Positions 7,900-15,930 are shown, counted from the stretch's first letter. The stretch: 64,000 nucleotides of DNA from JBCCGR01 sp039029195 (GCA_039029195.1 JBCCGR010000008.1:1-64000); one strand, 5' to 3'. Program-made: numbers and translations. The notes: generated by a model not told the origin, from the letters alone.

Positions 7900-8234
7900 T
7901 CATTTTGTGGTGAGTGTATAAATTAACGCGCGATGATTGAGTCTGCAACCATTGCGGTAACGATGTTGTACCCACTACACCCAAAATTTTCTATAATACA
8001 TTGTAGCGGATAATGGTTCCCCTACTCCCCTTCAAAAACAAAGTTCTGCAAACAGTTCAGGTCCAGGAAACAAGACGCAGTAACCCCAGCGGACCGGTTG
8101 GAATACCAGCCCACAGGGTTACCGCGTGGAGTCTGCAAATCAGACAAGGCCGAGGTTTCCATTCCACGCAAGAGACACCCAACGCCATATGACGGCGCGC
8201 ACCTAACAGTTCTCCATTGGGCGGATTTCAGCGC
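7900..8234. other. Intergenic stretch with folded region
   Basis: No protein gene is seen between the leftward membrane-protein unit and the early operon. The first 130 bases are AT-rich and may hold the leftward promoter of that unit. The second half is the folded region described separately. Confidence 0.5.
8080..8169. ncRNA. Candidate structured RNA in the prophage
   Basis: This non-coding stretch folds into two nested helices. GTAACCC (8080-8086) pairs with GGGTTAC (8116-8122) around a hairpin GGTTGG-AATA-CCAGCC (8096-8111). GCGTGGA (8124-8130) pairs with TCCACGC (8163-8169) around GTCTG-CAAAT-CAGAC (8131-8145). Two more small hairpins follow at 8183-8197 and 8229-8245. The pairing is exact and dense, and no convincing gene covers it. 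It is not a tRNA, as a D arm and T loop are lacking. The strand is not settled. It might be a phage small RNA or a DNA-level element. Confidence 0.45.
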
Positions 8235-8516
8235 TTAGAACGCTGTAGGCCGGGTTCCGCTCCCGTTGTCGTATCGCCTACCCCACTGGTTTTTAATTGG
8301 CTGACCAGCCAGCCCAAGCAGCCCCATTCCTTCGACAGTCATTCGTGGATCGGAATTCCGCTGCGCCCTAATCACCAACAGTCGAGACCAATTCTCATCA
8401 ATCCAGTGCTGCCGTGATGCGACCCCTTTCGGGGTACGCGTTCCACGAATCGAGCCAGCAAATTGGAGCTTCCAAAGCAGACCCGCTCGACACTGATAGC
8501 GCCCGCTGATCTCCAT
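8235..8516 (-). CDS. Possible small basic protein
   Basis: An open frame of 93 residues starts at the ATG at 8516 and runs leftwards into the folded region. It is basic and polar, with no recognisable domain. There is no strong ribosome site, and the frame overlaps part of the folded non-coding stretch, so it may be spurious. It is kept because nothing else explains the stretch between the folded region and the early promoter. Confidence 0.25.
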   Translation of the reverse strand: MEISGRYQCRAGLLWKLQFAGSIRGTRTPKGVASRQHWIDENWSRLLVIRAQRNSDPRMTVEGMGLLGLAGQPIKNQWGRRYDNGSGTRPTAF

Positions 8517-8548
8517 AGTCAATCCATTTCGGATTATTTTATCCTTTT

Positions 8549-8580
8549 CGTATTGACATATTGAATACGTTTCGTATTAT
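8549..8580 (+). promoter_or_regulatory. Early promoter with overlapping operator half-sites
   Basis: A sigma-70 promoter is visible: TTGACA at 8553-8558 and TATTAT at 8575-8580 with a 16-base spacer. Over it lie three alternating copies of a six-base half-site: CGTATT (8549-8554), its complement AATACG (8564-8569) and CGTATT again (about 8573-8578). They cover both the -35 and the -10 boxes. This is the expected layout for repressor control of the rightward early operon that begins at 8651. Confidence 0.7.
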
Positions 8581-8650
8581 TTCTTTCACCAGCATGAAAC
8601 AGCGATGACCTCCGGGTAGCTGACCTGCTGGCAGATGAAGGGATCAGAAA

Positions 8651-9046
8651 ATGTCATTCACACCAGACGGGAAGCCTGTCGATGTTGCGCCGAACGCAAT
8701 GTCGAATGAGATCTCAAAAAGGGCCAAGGGCAAGCTCGAGAGCATGATCGAGCGTCGGGTGTCCAACTATGTGGAGGATGTCCGGGTTCATGGCCGTGAT
8801 CGTGCGACAAGACTTCTGATCAATAAGAATTTCCCCGAGGCTGACCCGTCCAAGTTTGACGAATTCACCTTGGAAGATGTGATTTCTGCCCTCGAGACAG
8901 AAGACAGGCGTCTGGCGCGTGTGGGCGAGAATGGCCACTGGTCCTACAGCTTCAACAAACATGTGGATGTGAAGGTCGCCTTGGAGGGTGAACGCCGCAT
9001 GTTGAGCGCTCTGCGGACTACCGAGTTCATGGAGGCTGCAGAATGA
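8651..9046 (+). CDS. First protein of the early operon, unknown function
   Basis: This is a 131-residue soluble protein starting at ATG 8651, about 70 bases downstream of the early promoter. It is rich in charged residues and looks mostly helical. No domain was recognised. Its stop overlaps the next start as ATGA, opening a run of coupled genes. As the first early gene it might be a regulator or a host-takeover protein, but nothing in the sequence shows which. Confidence 0.65.
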   Translation: MSFTPDGKPVDVAPNAMSNEISKRAKGKLESMIERRVSNYVEDVRVHGRDRATRLLINKNFPEADPSKFDEFTLEDVISALETEDRRLARVGENGHWSYSFNKHVDVKVALEGERRMLSALRTTEFMEAAE

Positions 9047-9264
9047 GCCAGCCGTCCGTTGAACAATTTCTGACTGGTAAGCCGATCCAATACGTCAATG
9101 CGGCTGGAAATCCAGAGTCCGCCCGGTTCAGTCGGGATTCGGTTTCCCAGATCTGCACCTTGGAAGTCATGAACCACCGACAAGATGAGTGGATCGCTGA
9201 GCCTGTGCTTACCGATGATGACGCCATCAAATTCTATCACTCCAAGCTGGGTGATGACGCATGA
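9043..9264 (+). CDS. Small early phage protein
   Basis: This 73-residue acidic protein is coupled to both neighbours by four-base overlaps. It has no membrane segment and no recognised motif. It is probably a genuine phage early gene because of its exact fit in the operon. The function is unknown. Confidence 0.6.
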   Translation: MSQPSVEQFLTGKPIQYVNAAGNPESARFSRDSVSQICTLEVMNHRQDEWIAEPVLTDDDAIKFYHSKLGDDA

Positions 9265-9443
9265 GCACTCTCCACGCCGGACCGGAACGGGACCCTCTCC
9301 CTCCCCGTTTCGAACATCAGCCAGAGCGGAGACCATCGCCAAGCTCTGCTCTGGCTGATCTGGAGGGGCTTAATCAAGACATGGACCGCCAGATCGCATG
9401 GGTTCAACGAGACATTGAACGGCTGACCGGTGCGCTCGCGTGA
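9261..9443 (+). CDS. Small early phage protein with helical C-terminus
   Basis: This is a 60-residue protein. The first half is rich in Pro and Arg and probably disordered. The second half (ADLEGLNQDMDRQIAWVQRD) is a heptad-like helix suited to dimer formation. The start overlaps the previous stop by ATGA, and the 3' end overlaps the next gene by 14 bases. The function is unknown. Confidence 0.5.
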   Translation: MSTLHAGPERDPLPPRFEHQPERRPSPSSALADLEGLNQDMDRQIAWVQRDIERLTGALA

Positions 9444-9612
9444 CGAGTTAATCGAGGCCATGGCGAGGGCAATGCACCTCGCATGGTCGAGGAAACCGGA
9501 CGATGGCTGGCGATGGGACAAGCAGGTTCTTGACCGGGTCAAAGAAGAATTCAGAGAGCAGGCAAGGGCCGCGCTCAAGGTAGCTGAGGAATGGCATCAT
9601 GATTGTGGATGA
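9430..9612 (+). CDS. Small early phage protein
   Basis: This 60-residue helical protein with a GTG start overlaps the previous gene by 14 bases and the exonuclease gene by 14 bases. Its pattern (DELIEAMARAMHLAW, then QARAALKVAEEW) recalls short proteins that phages encode beside recombination genes, but no function can be given. It ends in HHDCG. Confidence 0.5.
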   Translation: MRSRDELIEAMARAMHLAWSRKPDDGWRWDKQVLDRVKEEFREQARAALKVAEEWHHDCG

Positions 9613-10627
9613 CGGCACTGTACAGCCGCATAACTTCGCCCCTGATGAAAGTTTCCAGCCCATTGGCGCCATTGCCGACAGGGTCGTGAAAGCCGCTGGT
9701 GCGGATATCAGATGGGATGGGGAGACCATCACCGAGCCCGGTATCTATTCAGGTATTTCGCTTGATCACTATCACAACAAGACGGACCTGCTTGATGGTC
9801 CCTCGGTTTCCAAGTCATCGCTGAAATACATAGGCCCTGGTCATTCACCGAAGGAATTCTGGCATCGGTGGGCTTACAATCCTAACCGGATCGAACCAAA
9901 GAAATCCGATGCGCTGGACTTCGGCAAGGCGGTCCATTGTCTTCTGTTGGGTGATCAGGCGTTCGCTGAGAATTTTGTTGTCCGTCCCGATCAATGGGAA
10001 AGCTGGAACAAGAAAGCATCACAAGAGTGGCGAAATGAACATGAGGCACTTGGCTTCACTGTTCTGGTTCCAGAGCAAATGGACAAGATTGCTCGCATGT
10101 ATGAGGACGCCAAAGAGTACCCCCTGATTAAGGGCGGCATCCTCAATGGTCGTGTTGAGCGCTCGCTCATCTGGAAAGACCCTGAGACCCAAATCTGGCT
10201 CAAGGTCAGGCCGGACGTGATCCCGCTGGATGGCATTTATGCCGATCTGAAGACTGTTGGCGACATGAGTCAGGAGTTCCTTGAGCGCCAAATAGGCCCA
10301 ATGGGTTACTACATCCAAGGTGCTCTCACTCGAATGGGCTGCCGTGCGCTAGGCAAGCCGTTTGAGAGCTTCGTCTTCCTCTACTCATCAACTGCGGACA
10401 CGCCAGACACGGCCCATGCGGAGCTTTCAGAGTTCGAATTGGATCGCGGTGAACATGTTGTCCGACATGGTCTGAAATTGATCAGACAAGGCCTCGACAC
10501 GGGCGAATGGCCCGGTGCTGACATCTGCGACTTTGGCAGTCGGAAAATCCAAATGAAGCCTTGGGACAAAGAGCGGATCGACCGTTGGATTGAGCTTCAA
10601 AATCAGAACGAAGGGGAAGCCGCATGA
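9599..10627 (+). CDS. RecE-like phage exonuclease (PD-(D/E)XK)
   Basis: This 342-residue protein fits the exonuclease VIII C-terminal family, which digests one strand of double-stranded DNA from ends to give single-stranded tails for annealing. Motifs are in order: SKSSLKYI near residue 72, His113 in FGKAVHCLLLG, Asp206 in VRPD, and the catalytic DLK (216-218). A QGALTRMGC helix follows. It overlaps the Bet gene by four bases, and the two together form a complete recombination pair. It probably serves phage DNA circularisation and recombination-driven replication. Confidence 0.9.
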   Translation: MIVDDGTVQPHNFAPDESFQPIGAIADRVVKAAGADIRWDGETITEPGIYSGISLDHYHNKTDLLDGPSVSKSSLKYIGPGHSPKEFWHRWAYNPNRIEPKKSDALDFGKAVHCLLLGDQAFAENFVVRPDQWESWNKKASQEWRNEHEALGFTVLVPEQMDKIARMYEDAKEYPLIKGGILNGRVERSLIWKDPETQIWLKVRPDVIPLDGIYADLKTVGDMSQEFLERQIGPMGYYIQGALTRMGCRALGKPFESFVFLYSSTADTPDTAHAELSEFELDRGEHVVRHGLKLIRQGLDTGEWPGADICDFGSRKIQMKPWDKERIDRWIELQNQNEGEAA

Positions 10628-11685
10628 CTGGCAATCTCGCTGTAGTGGAAAGTGGAAAACAGGGCATTGTTGCGACCATGGCAGGTCGATTTTCGATGCA
10701 GCCTGAAGCGTTCGCTTCGACGGTCAAGAAAACGGTTATGCCAAATGGGGAATGCACCAATGAGCAATTGGCAGCGTTGCTCATGGTGGCAAGAGAGTAC
10801 GACCTCAATCCTCTGACGAAAGAGATTTACGCGTTTCCAAATCGTGGTGGAATTCAGCCAATCGTATCCATTGATGGATGGATGAAGTTGATCAATTCCC
10901 ATCCGGACTTTGATGGAATGCGCTTTGAAGACCGAAGCGACGAGCAAGGCGGGTTGGTGGCGATCACCTGCATCATGTACCGCAAAGGGCGCACGCATCC
11001 CACGGAAGCAACCGAGTATATGGCGGAGTGCGTTCGCAGCACCGATCCGTGGAAGAAATGGCCGCGCCGAATGTTGCGGCACAAGGCGGCAATACAGTGC
11101 GCGCGGTACGCATTCAGCTTTGCTGGGATCATGGAACCGGACGAAGCCGAACGTTGGCAGGAGGTTGCCAGCCCACGCTCTACAGTCGCAGAAAAGTTCC
11201 AGGATGAATTCCAATCAGATGACGCGTCAGAGGGCTTTGGCACAGGTGATGAGCATTTGCTCAATCCGCCGATAGACCCCTCTCCTGAGCCGCCTGAGGC
11301 CGAACCAGAACAAGACGAAGACGTGTTTCCCGGCGATCTGCCGGACAATGAACCCGGTGCGCAGGGGGCGGCAGATGCGGCTGCAGCACCGGAGCCGGAG
11401 GGTGGTAGCCCTAATCAAATCCCTTCATCGGGCGAGCCATCCTCCGGCATTGAACACCTGGTTGGTCAGCATCGTGATCTGATCATCCAGTTCGCCAAAG
11501 ACTACTACATGGCGAACGACAAGCCGAAGGTTTCCGAAGAGTACCGAAACGACTTTGCAGACGCCAACAATGACGATGTTCGGGACGCTGCTAACAAGGT
11601 CCGTGACTTCGTCAAGAAACGCCAGATGGGAAAGCTGTGCGCCTTCCTCGGAATCACTGAGGCCCAATTGAAGGGGAATGGGTGA
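10624..11685 (+). CDS. bet: Bet/RecT-type single-strand annealing protein
   Basis: This 353-residue protein of the Red-beta family anneals complementary single strands made by the RecE-like nuclease encoded just upstream. The core (residues 35-190) holds the family pattern ALLMVAREYDLNPLTKEIYA, followed by PIVSIDGW and a basic region ending in ARYAFSFAGI. Residues 195-280 are an acidic, Pro-rich linker. The last 70 residues are a charged helical tail that may bind partner proteins. The stop overlaps the next ATG as TGATG. Confidence 0.92.
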   Translation: MTGNLAVVESGKQGIVATMAGRFSMQPEAFASTVKKTVMPNGECTNEQLAALLMVAREYDLNPLTKEIYAFPNRGGIQPIVSIDGWMKLINSHPDFDGMRFEDRSDEQGGLVAITCIMYRKGRTHPTEATEYMAECVRSTDPWKKWPRRMLRHKAAIQCARYAFSFAGIMEPDEAERWQEVASPRSTVAEKFQDEFQSDDASEGFGTGDEHLLNPPIDPSPEPPEAEPEQDEDVFPGDLPDNEPGAQGAADAAAAPEPEGGSPNQIPSSGEPSSGIEHLVGQHRDLIIQFAKDYYMANDKPKVSEEYRNDFADANNDDVRDAANKVRDFVKKRQMGKLCAFLGITEAQLKGNG

Positions 11686-11873
11686 TGGCAGACATACCTC
11701 TCAATGTGAATGACCGGCTTGCTGATACTCGATGCGCCGTTGAGCGGGCCCGCGAAGTTATGACTTTGGACGAGTTTCTCGAAGGGACAACAGGCCCAAT
11801 CTATCGCGGATATGTCACTTCGTACTGGAAGCTTCTGGATACAAGGAAACAACTGGAGTCGCGTGATGGCTGA
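11685..11873 (+). CDS. Small early phage protein
   Basis: This 62-residue protein lies between the annealing protein and the DUF5131 gene, overlapping both. A middle helix (RLADTRCAVERAREVM) and an acidic patch are visible. No family is recognised. It is probably genuine because its ends match the coupled layout of its neighbours. Confidence 0.5.
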   Translation: MADIPLNVNDRLADTRCAVERAREVMTLDEFLEGTTGPIYRGYVTSYWKLLDTRKQLESRDG

Positions 11874-13053
11874 AACCACAAAAATCGAGTGGGCGGACGC
11901 GACCTATAACCCGATTGCCGGTTGCTCGCCCGTGTCTCCGGGATGCAAGAATTGCTATGCGATGCGCAGGGTTGCGCCGCGCCTTGCGAAGAACCCGGCA
12001 ACGCCTCACTACCACGGCACGGTGGAGAAAGCGGCAAACGGCCAATATGTCTGGACGGGCAAGATCGGCGTTGCCGAGGACAAGGCGTTCCTGAAGCCTT
12101 TGCGCTGGAAAAAACCGCTCAAAATCTTCGTCAATTCGACGTCTGACCTGTTTCACCCGAACGTGCCGGACGAAGTGATCAATCGCATTTATGCAGTCAT
12201 GGCACTTTGCCCACAGCACACCCTTCAGGTGCTGACCAAACATCCTGATCGGGCGGAAAGACACCTGAACGATGATGATCAGATGCTTGAAATGGCTGAG
12301 TTGGCCGAAGAGTTGGGGTACACGGAAAGAAACGCTTCCATCGAAAACCTGCATGTTCGCCGCAGAGAAGATGACTTCCCGCATTTCGATCAATGGCCGT
12401 TGCCCAATGTCTGGTTGGGAACCAGCGTAGAAGACCAGAAACGGGCCGATCTTCGCATTCCCGACTTGCTTGCGACACCAGCAGCAGTGCGGTTTCTATC
12501 CTGCGAGCCGTTGTTGGGGCCGGTAGATCTGGAGCCTTGGCTTGATTGGTCAGATGTGTGGACAGAATTGCCCAATGAAAACGCTTGGGGATGTCAGTAT
12601 TGCGATAGTGAGTGCCCAAATTGCCCCGGGGAAAAGGCCGTGTATCACGACGAATGCGGGCCGATGCACGCGGATGGCTCGCCAGCTTGGGTTCATACCA
12701 CTCGACAAACGCTCGACTGGATCATCGTCGGCGGCGAGACGGGCAAGGGCGCCCGCCCCATGCATCCAGAATGGGCTCGCGAGATCCGCGACCAGTGTGA
12801 GGCGGCTGGTGTGCCGTTTTTCTTCAAACAGTGGGGCGATTGGGCGCAAGTTTATGATCGGGAAGCCGAAGACCCGGATTGGCGACAGTGCGCTGACATC
12901 GCCGAACAAACACCGAATGGGCGTTGGTTGAATCTAGCGGGTGGACATGGCTTTCACGGCGAACGGGTCGTGCGAATGGACCGCATCGGCAAGGCAGCAG
13001 CTGGTCGCCTTCTCGACGGTGTTGAGCACAACGCAATCCCAGAGGTGGCGTGA
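11866..13053 (+). CDS. DUF5131 (phage Gp37/Gp68 family) cysteine-cluster protein
   Basis: This is a 395-residue protein from the ATG at 11866. It belongs to the Gp37/Gp68 family, marked by the N-terminal IEWADATYNPIAGC and GCKNCYA cysteine pattern, followed by NSTSDLFH and later FLSCEPLLGP and WIIVGGETG. The Cys triplet and fold recall radical-SAM-type iron-sulfur enzymes, though no reaction is known for the family. A second Cys-rich knuckle with the spacing Cys-x2-Cys-x3-Cys-x2-Cys lies around residues 250-262. Members are common in phages and near defence genes. It overlaps the next gene as TGATG. Confidence 0.85.
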   Translation: MAETTKIEWADATYNPIAGCSPVSPGCKNCYAMRRVAPRLAKNPATPHYHGTVEKAANGQYVWTGKIGVAEDKAFLKPLRWKKPLKIFVNSTSDLFHPNVPDEVINRIYAVMALCPQHTLQVLTKHPDRAERHLNDDDQMLEMAELAEELGYTERNASIENLHVRRREDDFPHFDQWPLPNVWLGTSVEDQKRADLRIPDLLATPAAVRFLSCEPLLGPVDLEPWLDWSDVWTELPNENAWGCQYCDSECPNCPGEKAVYHDECGPMHADGSPAWVHTTRQTLDWIIVGGETGKGARPMHPEWAREIRDQCEAAGVPFFFKQWGDWAQVYDREAEDPDWRQCADIAEQTPNGRWLNLAGGHGFHGERVVRMDRIGKAAAGRLLDGVEHNAIPEVA

Positions 13054-13205
13054 TGGATCGCTGGCTCAGAATTGCGACTCCCTATGTTGGGGGCGCTGGA
13101 GCGTTGATCGTAGCAGCGACCGCTGGAGCATCAGGAAGCCTGTCCGGCGTGTTTCTCAGCACAGTGGCCATGTTTCTTTCGATCACTTTGGCAAGGATTT
13201 CGTGA
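13053..13205 (+). CDS. Small phage membrane protein (50 residues)
   Basis: A coupled frame starts at the ATG inside the TGATG junction and ends at another TGATG that starts the HNH gene. The residues from about 8 to 47 form two hydrophobic segments separated by a Gly-Ser turn, with one Arg at each end of the protein. It is probably a hairpin in the inner membrane. The function is unknown; its fit between two genes is exact. Confidence 0.6.
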   Translation: MDRWLRIATPYVGGAGALIVAATAGASGSLSGVFLSTVAMFLSITLARIS

Positions 13206-13546
13206 TGGCTAAGCGTCGCAACAGACCACCAGCGGAACGCTTGCGCTTGTTCCAGTTGCACAGCGGCATTTGCCACATCTGCGGGCAGAAGATCACCCAG
13301 GGCGAACGCTGGGAGATTGAGCACGTTGTCCCATTCGAACTCACCAAAGACGATAGCGACGAGAACGTAAGGCCGGCCCATGCCTCTTGCCACTCTGCAA
13401 AAACAGCAGCGGACAAAGGCGCCATCGCCAAGGCGAAACGTCTTGAGCAGAAGCACCGTGGCGCACATCGGCCAAAAACACCCTTTCCCGGATCGCGAAA
13501 CAGCAAATGGAAACGCAAAATGGATGGGAGCGTAGTGCTGCGATGA
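13205..13546 (+). CDS. HNH endonuclease
   Basis: This 113-residue protein has the HNH metal-finger nuclease core: CHICGQK (first Cys pair), EHVVPFEL (catalytic His of the first H), ENVRPAHASCH (the N and last H region with a Cys). The start is the ATG in the TGATG junction. The N- and C-terminal tails are strongly basic and suit DNA binding. Such small HNH proteins in phages can nick DNA or help packaging. Here the gene lies in the early region, so a role in replication or host DNA attack is as likely. Confidence 0.88.
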   Translation: MAKRRNRPPAERLRLFQLHSGICHICGQKITQGERWEIEHVVPFELTKDDSDENVRPAHASCHSAKTAADKGAIAKAKRLEQKHRGAHRPKTPFPGSRNSKWKRKMDGSVVLR

Positions 13547-13845
13547 TCATTGTTCGGATATTTGCTGGTGCCATCATTTTCGCAGTCTACCTTGCGATTT
13601 CATATTGCATGGCGGTTCCGTTTCATGAGCACATGCAATTTGATGTGACGCTGACTGTCTGGACGGATGTATCCGTCTGGATCACCGCAATGGTGTTTCC
13701 AATAGCTGCCCTATGCGGGTTGTTCATTCTGGCGATTGGGGTGGTCATCGCCGTTCCAGTCTTGGTGTTCGCGTTCGTCCTGATTTGCGCACTGTTGGGC
13801 ATGGTTTGCTCGCTTCTGCCAATAGCAGTCAGAGTGATCAAATGA
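13543..13845 (+). CDS. Phage membrane protein with three or four helices
   Basis: This 100-residue protein starts at ATG 13543, overlapping the HNH stop by ATGA. It is almost wholly hydrophobic, with helices near residues 3-20, 38-58 and 60-98. There is no catalytic motif. Together with the 50-residue protein two genes upstream it brackets the HNH gene with membrane proteins. The function is unknown. Confidence 0.65.
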   Translation: MIIVRIFAGAIIFAVYLAISYCMAVPFHEHMQFDVTLTVWTDVSVWITAMVFPIAALCGLFILAIGVVIAVPVLVFAFVLICALLGMVCSLLPIAVRVIK

Positions 13846-14321
13846 GCGTCTTTCCCGAACGCGCCCTATCTGTTCGCCAGCCATGGGCATGGGCAATCAT
13901 TCATGCAGGCAAAGATATCGAGAACCGATCATGGCAGGCCGTAAATCATGGGCGGAATGTTCGGGGACGGATTGCCATTCATGCGTCAAAGGGCATGACG
14001 CAGGCAGAATACAACGATGCATCGGGGTTCATTGAATCGCTCGGCATCTCTTGCCCACGTCCTGACAGACTGCTCATGGGCGGCATTATCGGAACCGTAG
14101 ATGTTGTTGATGTGGTCTCTGAATCAGATAGCCCGTGGTTCTTTGGCCCGCGTGGTTTGGTGCTGCAAAACCCACGGCATTGCGAATTTATCCCAGCAAA
14201 GGGATCTCTTGGATATTTCAGATGGTCCCGCGGCAACATGATTGACGTTCCAGACGTTAAGCCTTGGATGGGCAAATGGGCACGGGAAAAGTCAGATGAT
14301 CCGCAAGGAGCGTTGTTATGA
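13842..14321 (+). CDS. ASCH/PUA-like domain protein
   Basis: This 159-residue protein opens with the ASCH signature: ALSVRQPWAWAIIHAGKDIE, then NRSW and a RIAIHAS strand, followed by GGIIGTVDVVDV. ASCH domains have a PUA-like fold that binds or processes RNA or modified bases, and some cleave N4-acetylcytidine. Phages often encode them beside DNA-modifying genes. The start overlaps the previous gene by four bases. The exact substrate is unknown. Confidence 0.85.
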   Translation: MSVFPERALSVRQPWAWAIIHAGKDIENRSWQAVNHGRNVRGRIAIHASKGMTQAEYNDASGFIESLGISCPRPDRLLMGGIIGTVDVVDVVSESDSPWFFGPRGLVLQNPRHCEFIPAKGSLGYFRWSRGNMIDVPDVKPWMGKWAREKSDDPQGALL

Positions 14322-14674
14322 CCGCCCCTATCCGCCTGCAGCTATCCCGAAAGAAGGGTTTCCGGCTCCAAGACCACAGCAAATCAATCAATGGTCTTGA
14401 AGCGGTCAATGTTGCCCGCCCCTCGAAATGGGGAAACCGATTTCGAGTTGGCGAACCGATCTGGCCAAGGCGCAAAGGTGCCACTGCACAGGAGGCGGTG
14501 GACGCTTATCGGAGGTTCGAGTGCATAGGACCGGCCTTTGGATCCATGGTCGTCCGTGAGCTCAAGGGCAAGAACCTTGCTTGCTGGTGCCCTATCGGAT
14601 CGCCCTGCCATGCAGACGTGCTGCTGGAGATTGCGAATGGTCCCGCTGTGCGACCAGTGGAGGAAGGTGAATGA
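14318..14674 (+). CDS. DUF4326 domain protein
   Basis: This 118-residue protein matches the DUF4326 layout: an early RPSKWGNRF segment, then AVDAYRRFE, and near the end LKGKNLACWCP followed by CHADVLLEIA. The conserved Cys-Trp-Cys and Cys-His pairs could bind a metal. The family is widespread in phages, with no agreed function. It overlaps both neighbours by four bases. Its pairing with ASCH and DUF5131 genes is a repeated phage arrangement. Confidence 0.85.
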   Translation: MTAPIRLQLSRKKGFRLQDHSKSINGLEAVNVARPSKWGNRFRVGEPIWPRRKGATAQEAVDAYRRFECIGPAFGSMVVRELKGKNLACWCPIGSPCHADVLLEIANGPAVRPVEEGE

Positions 14675-14844
14675 CACCGGAACACTTCAAAGCCACGGCA
14701 ATCAAACTGGCCAACTCGGTTCTCGCAGACATCACTGTTGAGGGCGGACTTACCAGCAAAGATTCCATCACCCTGGCTGGCGAAGTTTTGTTGACCGCCA
14801 ATCAGTTGGAACGAATTCAGAAGGCCAAGGAAGCTCAAAAGTGA
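14671..14844 (+). CDS. Small phage protein (57 residues)
   Basis: A coupled frame begins at ATGA on the previous stop and ends with TGA, where the next gene starts with an overlapping GTG. It encodes a 57-residue soluble protein with two helices (FKATAIKLANSVLADI and ITLAGEVLLTANQLERIQKA). No family was recognised. Its precise fit on both sides supports it as a gene. Confidence 0.6.
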   Translation: MTPEHFKATAIKLANSVLADITVEGGLTSKDSITLAGEVLLTANQLERIQKAKEAQK

Positions 14845-15314
14845 GTACGGAGAAAACCTATAGCATCGTCTGGAATTCGGACCGCACGGAAGGAGTGGTA
14901 ACAGACGACCAAATGGAAACGTTCGCGATGGCGAATGGCTATTTCGATTTGAGGAGTTGCAGCAGCAGCTTGCTTGGTGAGTTCTGGACTCATTACGGCG
15001 ATGGAGAGCTTCATCTAGAACAAGTCTTTGCAAGTTCAGGACCAGGGGACGACAACTGGCGACCGATAGACACGGCGCCTCGAACAGGGGAACACATTCT
15101 TCTGTTCACCTCAGAAGGGATCTCGATCGAGGGATGGTGGATAGAGGGAACACCCGATTTGCCAGATGAAATGGGGCACGATGCAGGCTGGGTGTCTGTA
15201 GGTTTTGGAACTCACCCCGGTCGGTCATTCGGCAATCCCGAATACTACCGCGGGCCAATCGACCCTCCCACCCACTGGCAACCCCTCCCCCAACCACCGG
15301 AGAGTGAATGGTGA
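14841..15314 (+). CDS. DUF551-like phage protein
   Basis: This 157-residue protein with a GTG start has a C-terminal domain reading WRPIDTAPRTGEHILLF, followed by EGWWIEG and ending in THWQPLPQPP. This Trp/Pro-framed pattern is that of the DUF551 family of small phage proteins, whose role is unknown. The first 65 residues are a separate N-terminal part without a known motif. It is coupled to both neighbours. Confidence 0.75.
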   Translation: MSTEKTYSIVWNSDRTEGVVTDDQMETFAMANGYFDLRSCSSSLLGEFWTHYGDGELHLEQVFASSGPGDDNWRPIDTAPRTGEHILLFTSEGISIEGWWIEGTPDLPDEMGHDAGWVSVGFGTHPGRSFGNPEYYRGPIDPPTHWQPLPQPPESEW

Positions 15315-15697
15315 GCAAAAAATTCACGCTGGAGCACGATTGGCTCATTGTTCAGCACTACGATGCAGTTGGCGATCTTCTAGAAACCGACATGCCTCAA
15401 TCGTGGCCATCAATCCAGAAAAGAGCAAAGTTGCTTAAAGACACTGGCGTGTGGGAAGCGCTCACTCGCGCTCAACGGTTCGCTTGGATAGCACTAAGGG
15501 AAAGACTGATGCTTTCCCCCACCAAAGAACTGATTGATCTGGACGCCATGCATCCGGGGTCAATGATTGATGCCTGTCACTACAATGACCTTGTCACCGC
15601 AAAAGAGTACGCGTCGGAAACTGAAGGCTGGTTTGCTGACTGCAAAGTTATGGCCACGCGGATTGAGTGCTCCGCTGACAGGCTTCCCAGAGAATAG
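15308..15697 (+). CDS. Phage protein of unknown function
   Basis: This 129-residue soluble protein starts at an ATG seven bases before the end of the DUF551 gene. It is rich in Trp, Leu and acidic residues and looks helical. No motif was recognised. It precedes the excisionase by two bases and is therefore the last accessory gene of the early operon. Confidence 0.6.
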   Translation: MVSKKFTLEHDWLIVQHYDAVGDLLETDMPQSWPSIQKRAKLLKDTGVWEALTRAQRFAWIALRERLMLSPTKELIDLDAMHPGSMIDACHYNDLVTAKEYASETEGWFADCKVMATRIECSADRLPRE

Positions 15698-15699
15698 CC

Positions 15700-15930
15700 A
15701 TGTCAGCGTATCCACCAGCAGCGATGAAACTCAAACAGGCCGCAGAATATTGCAGCCTATCGGAGGATTTGTTTCGGCGCGTGTGTCCGGTCCGTCCAAT
15801 TGAATTCACCGATACCGCCTGGGGGAAGCGCTATCTTACCAAAAGACTTGATGAATGGCTTGAGACGTTGGACTCTAATCCCAATGGTGGATCTATCCAC
15901 CAATTTGGCGAATTCGCCGGGGAGGACTGA
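15700..15930 (+). CDS. xis: Excisionase-like DNA-binding protein
   Basis: This 76-residue protein has the MerR-like winged helix seen in phage excisionases and AlpA proteins: MKLKQAAEYCSLSEDLFRR, then a wing with KRYLTKRLDEWLETL. It is directly upstream of the integrase and shares one base with its start. It should bind near the attachment site and bias the integrase towards excision. The assignment rests on motif and position. Confidence 0.8.
   Translation: MSAYPPAAMKLKQAAEYCSLSEDLFRRVCPVRPIEFTDTAWGKRYLTKRLDEWLETLDSNPNGGSIHQFGEFAGED

Noticed and set aside
8124..8169. A tRNA-Cys-like reading of the second stem in the prophage folded region
   Set aside because: A 7-pair acceptor-like stem and CTGCAAA occur, but there is no D arm, no T loop and no CCA-type end, and the inner stem has a five-base loop.
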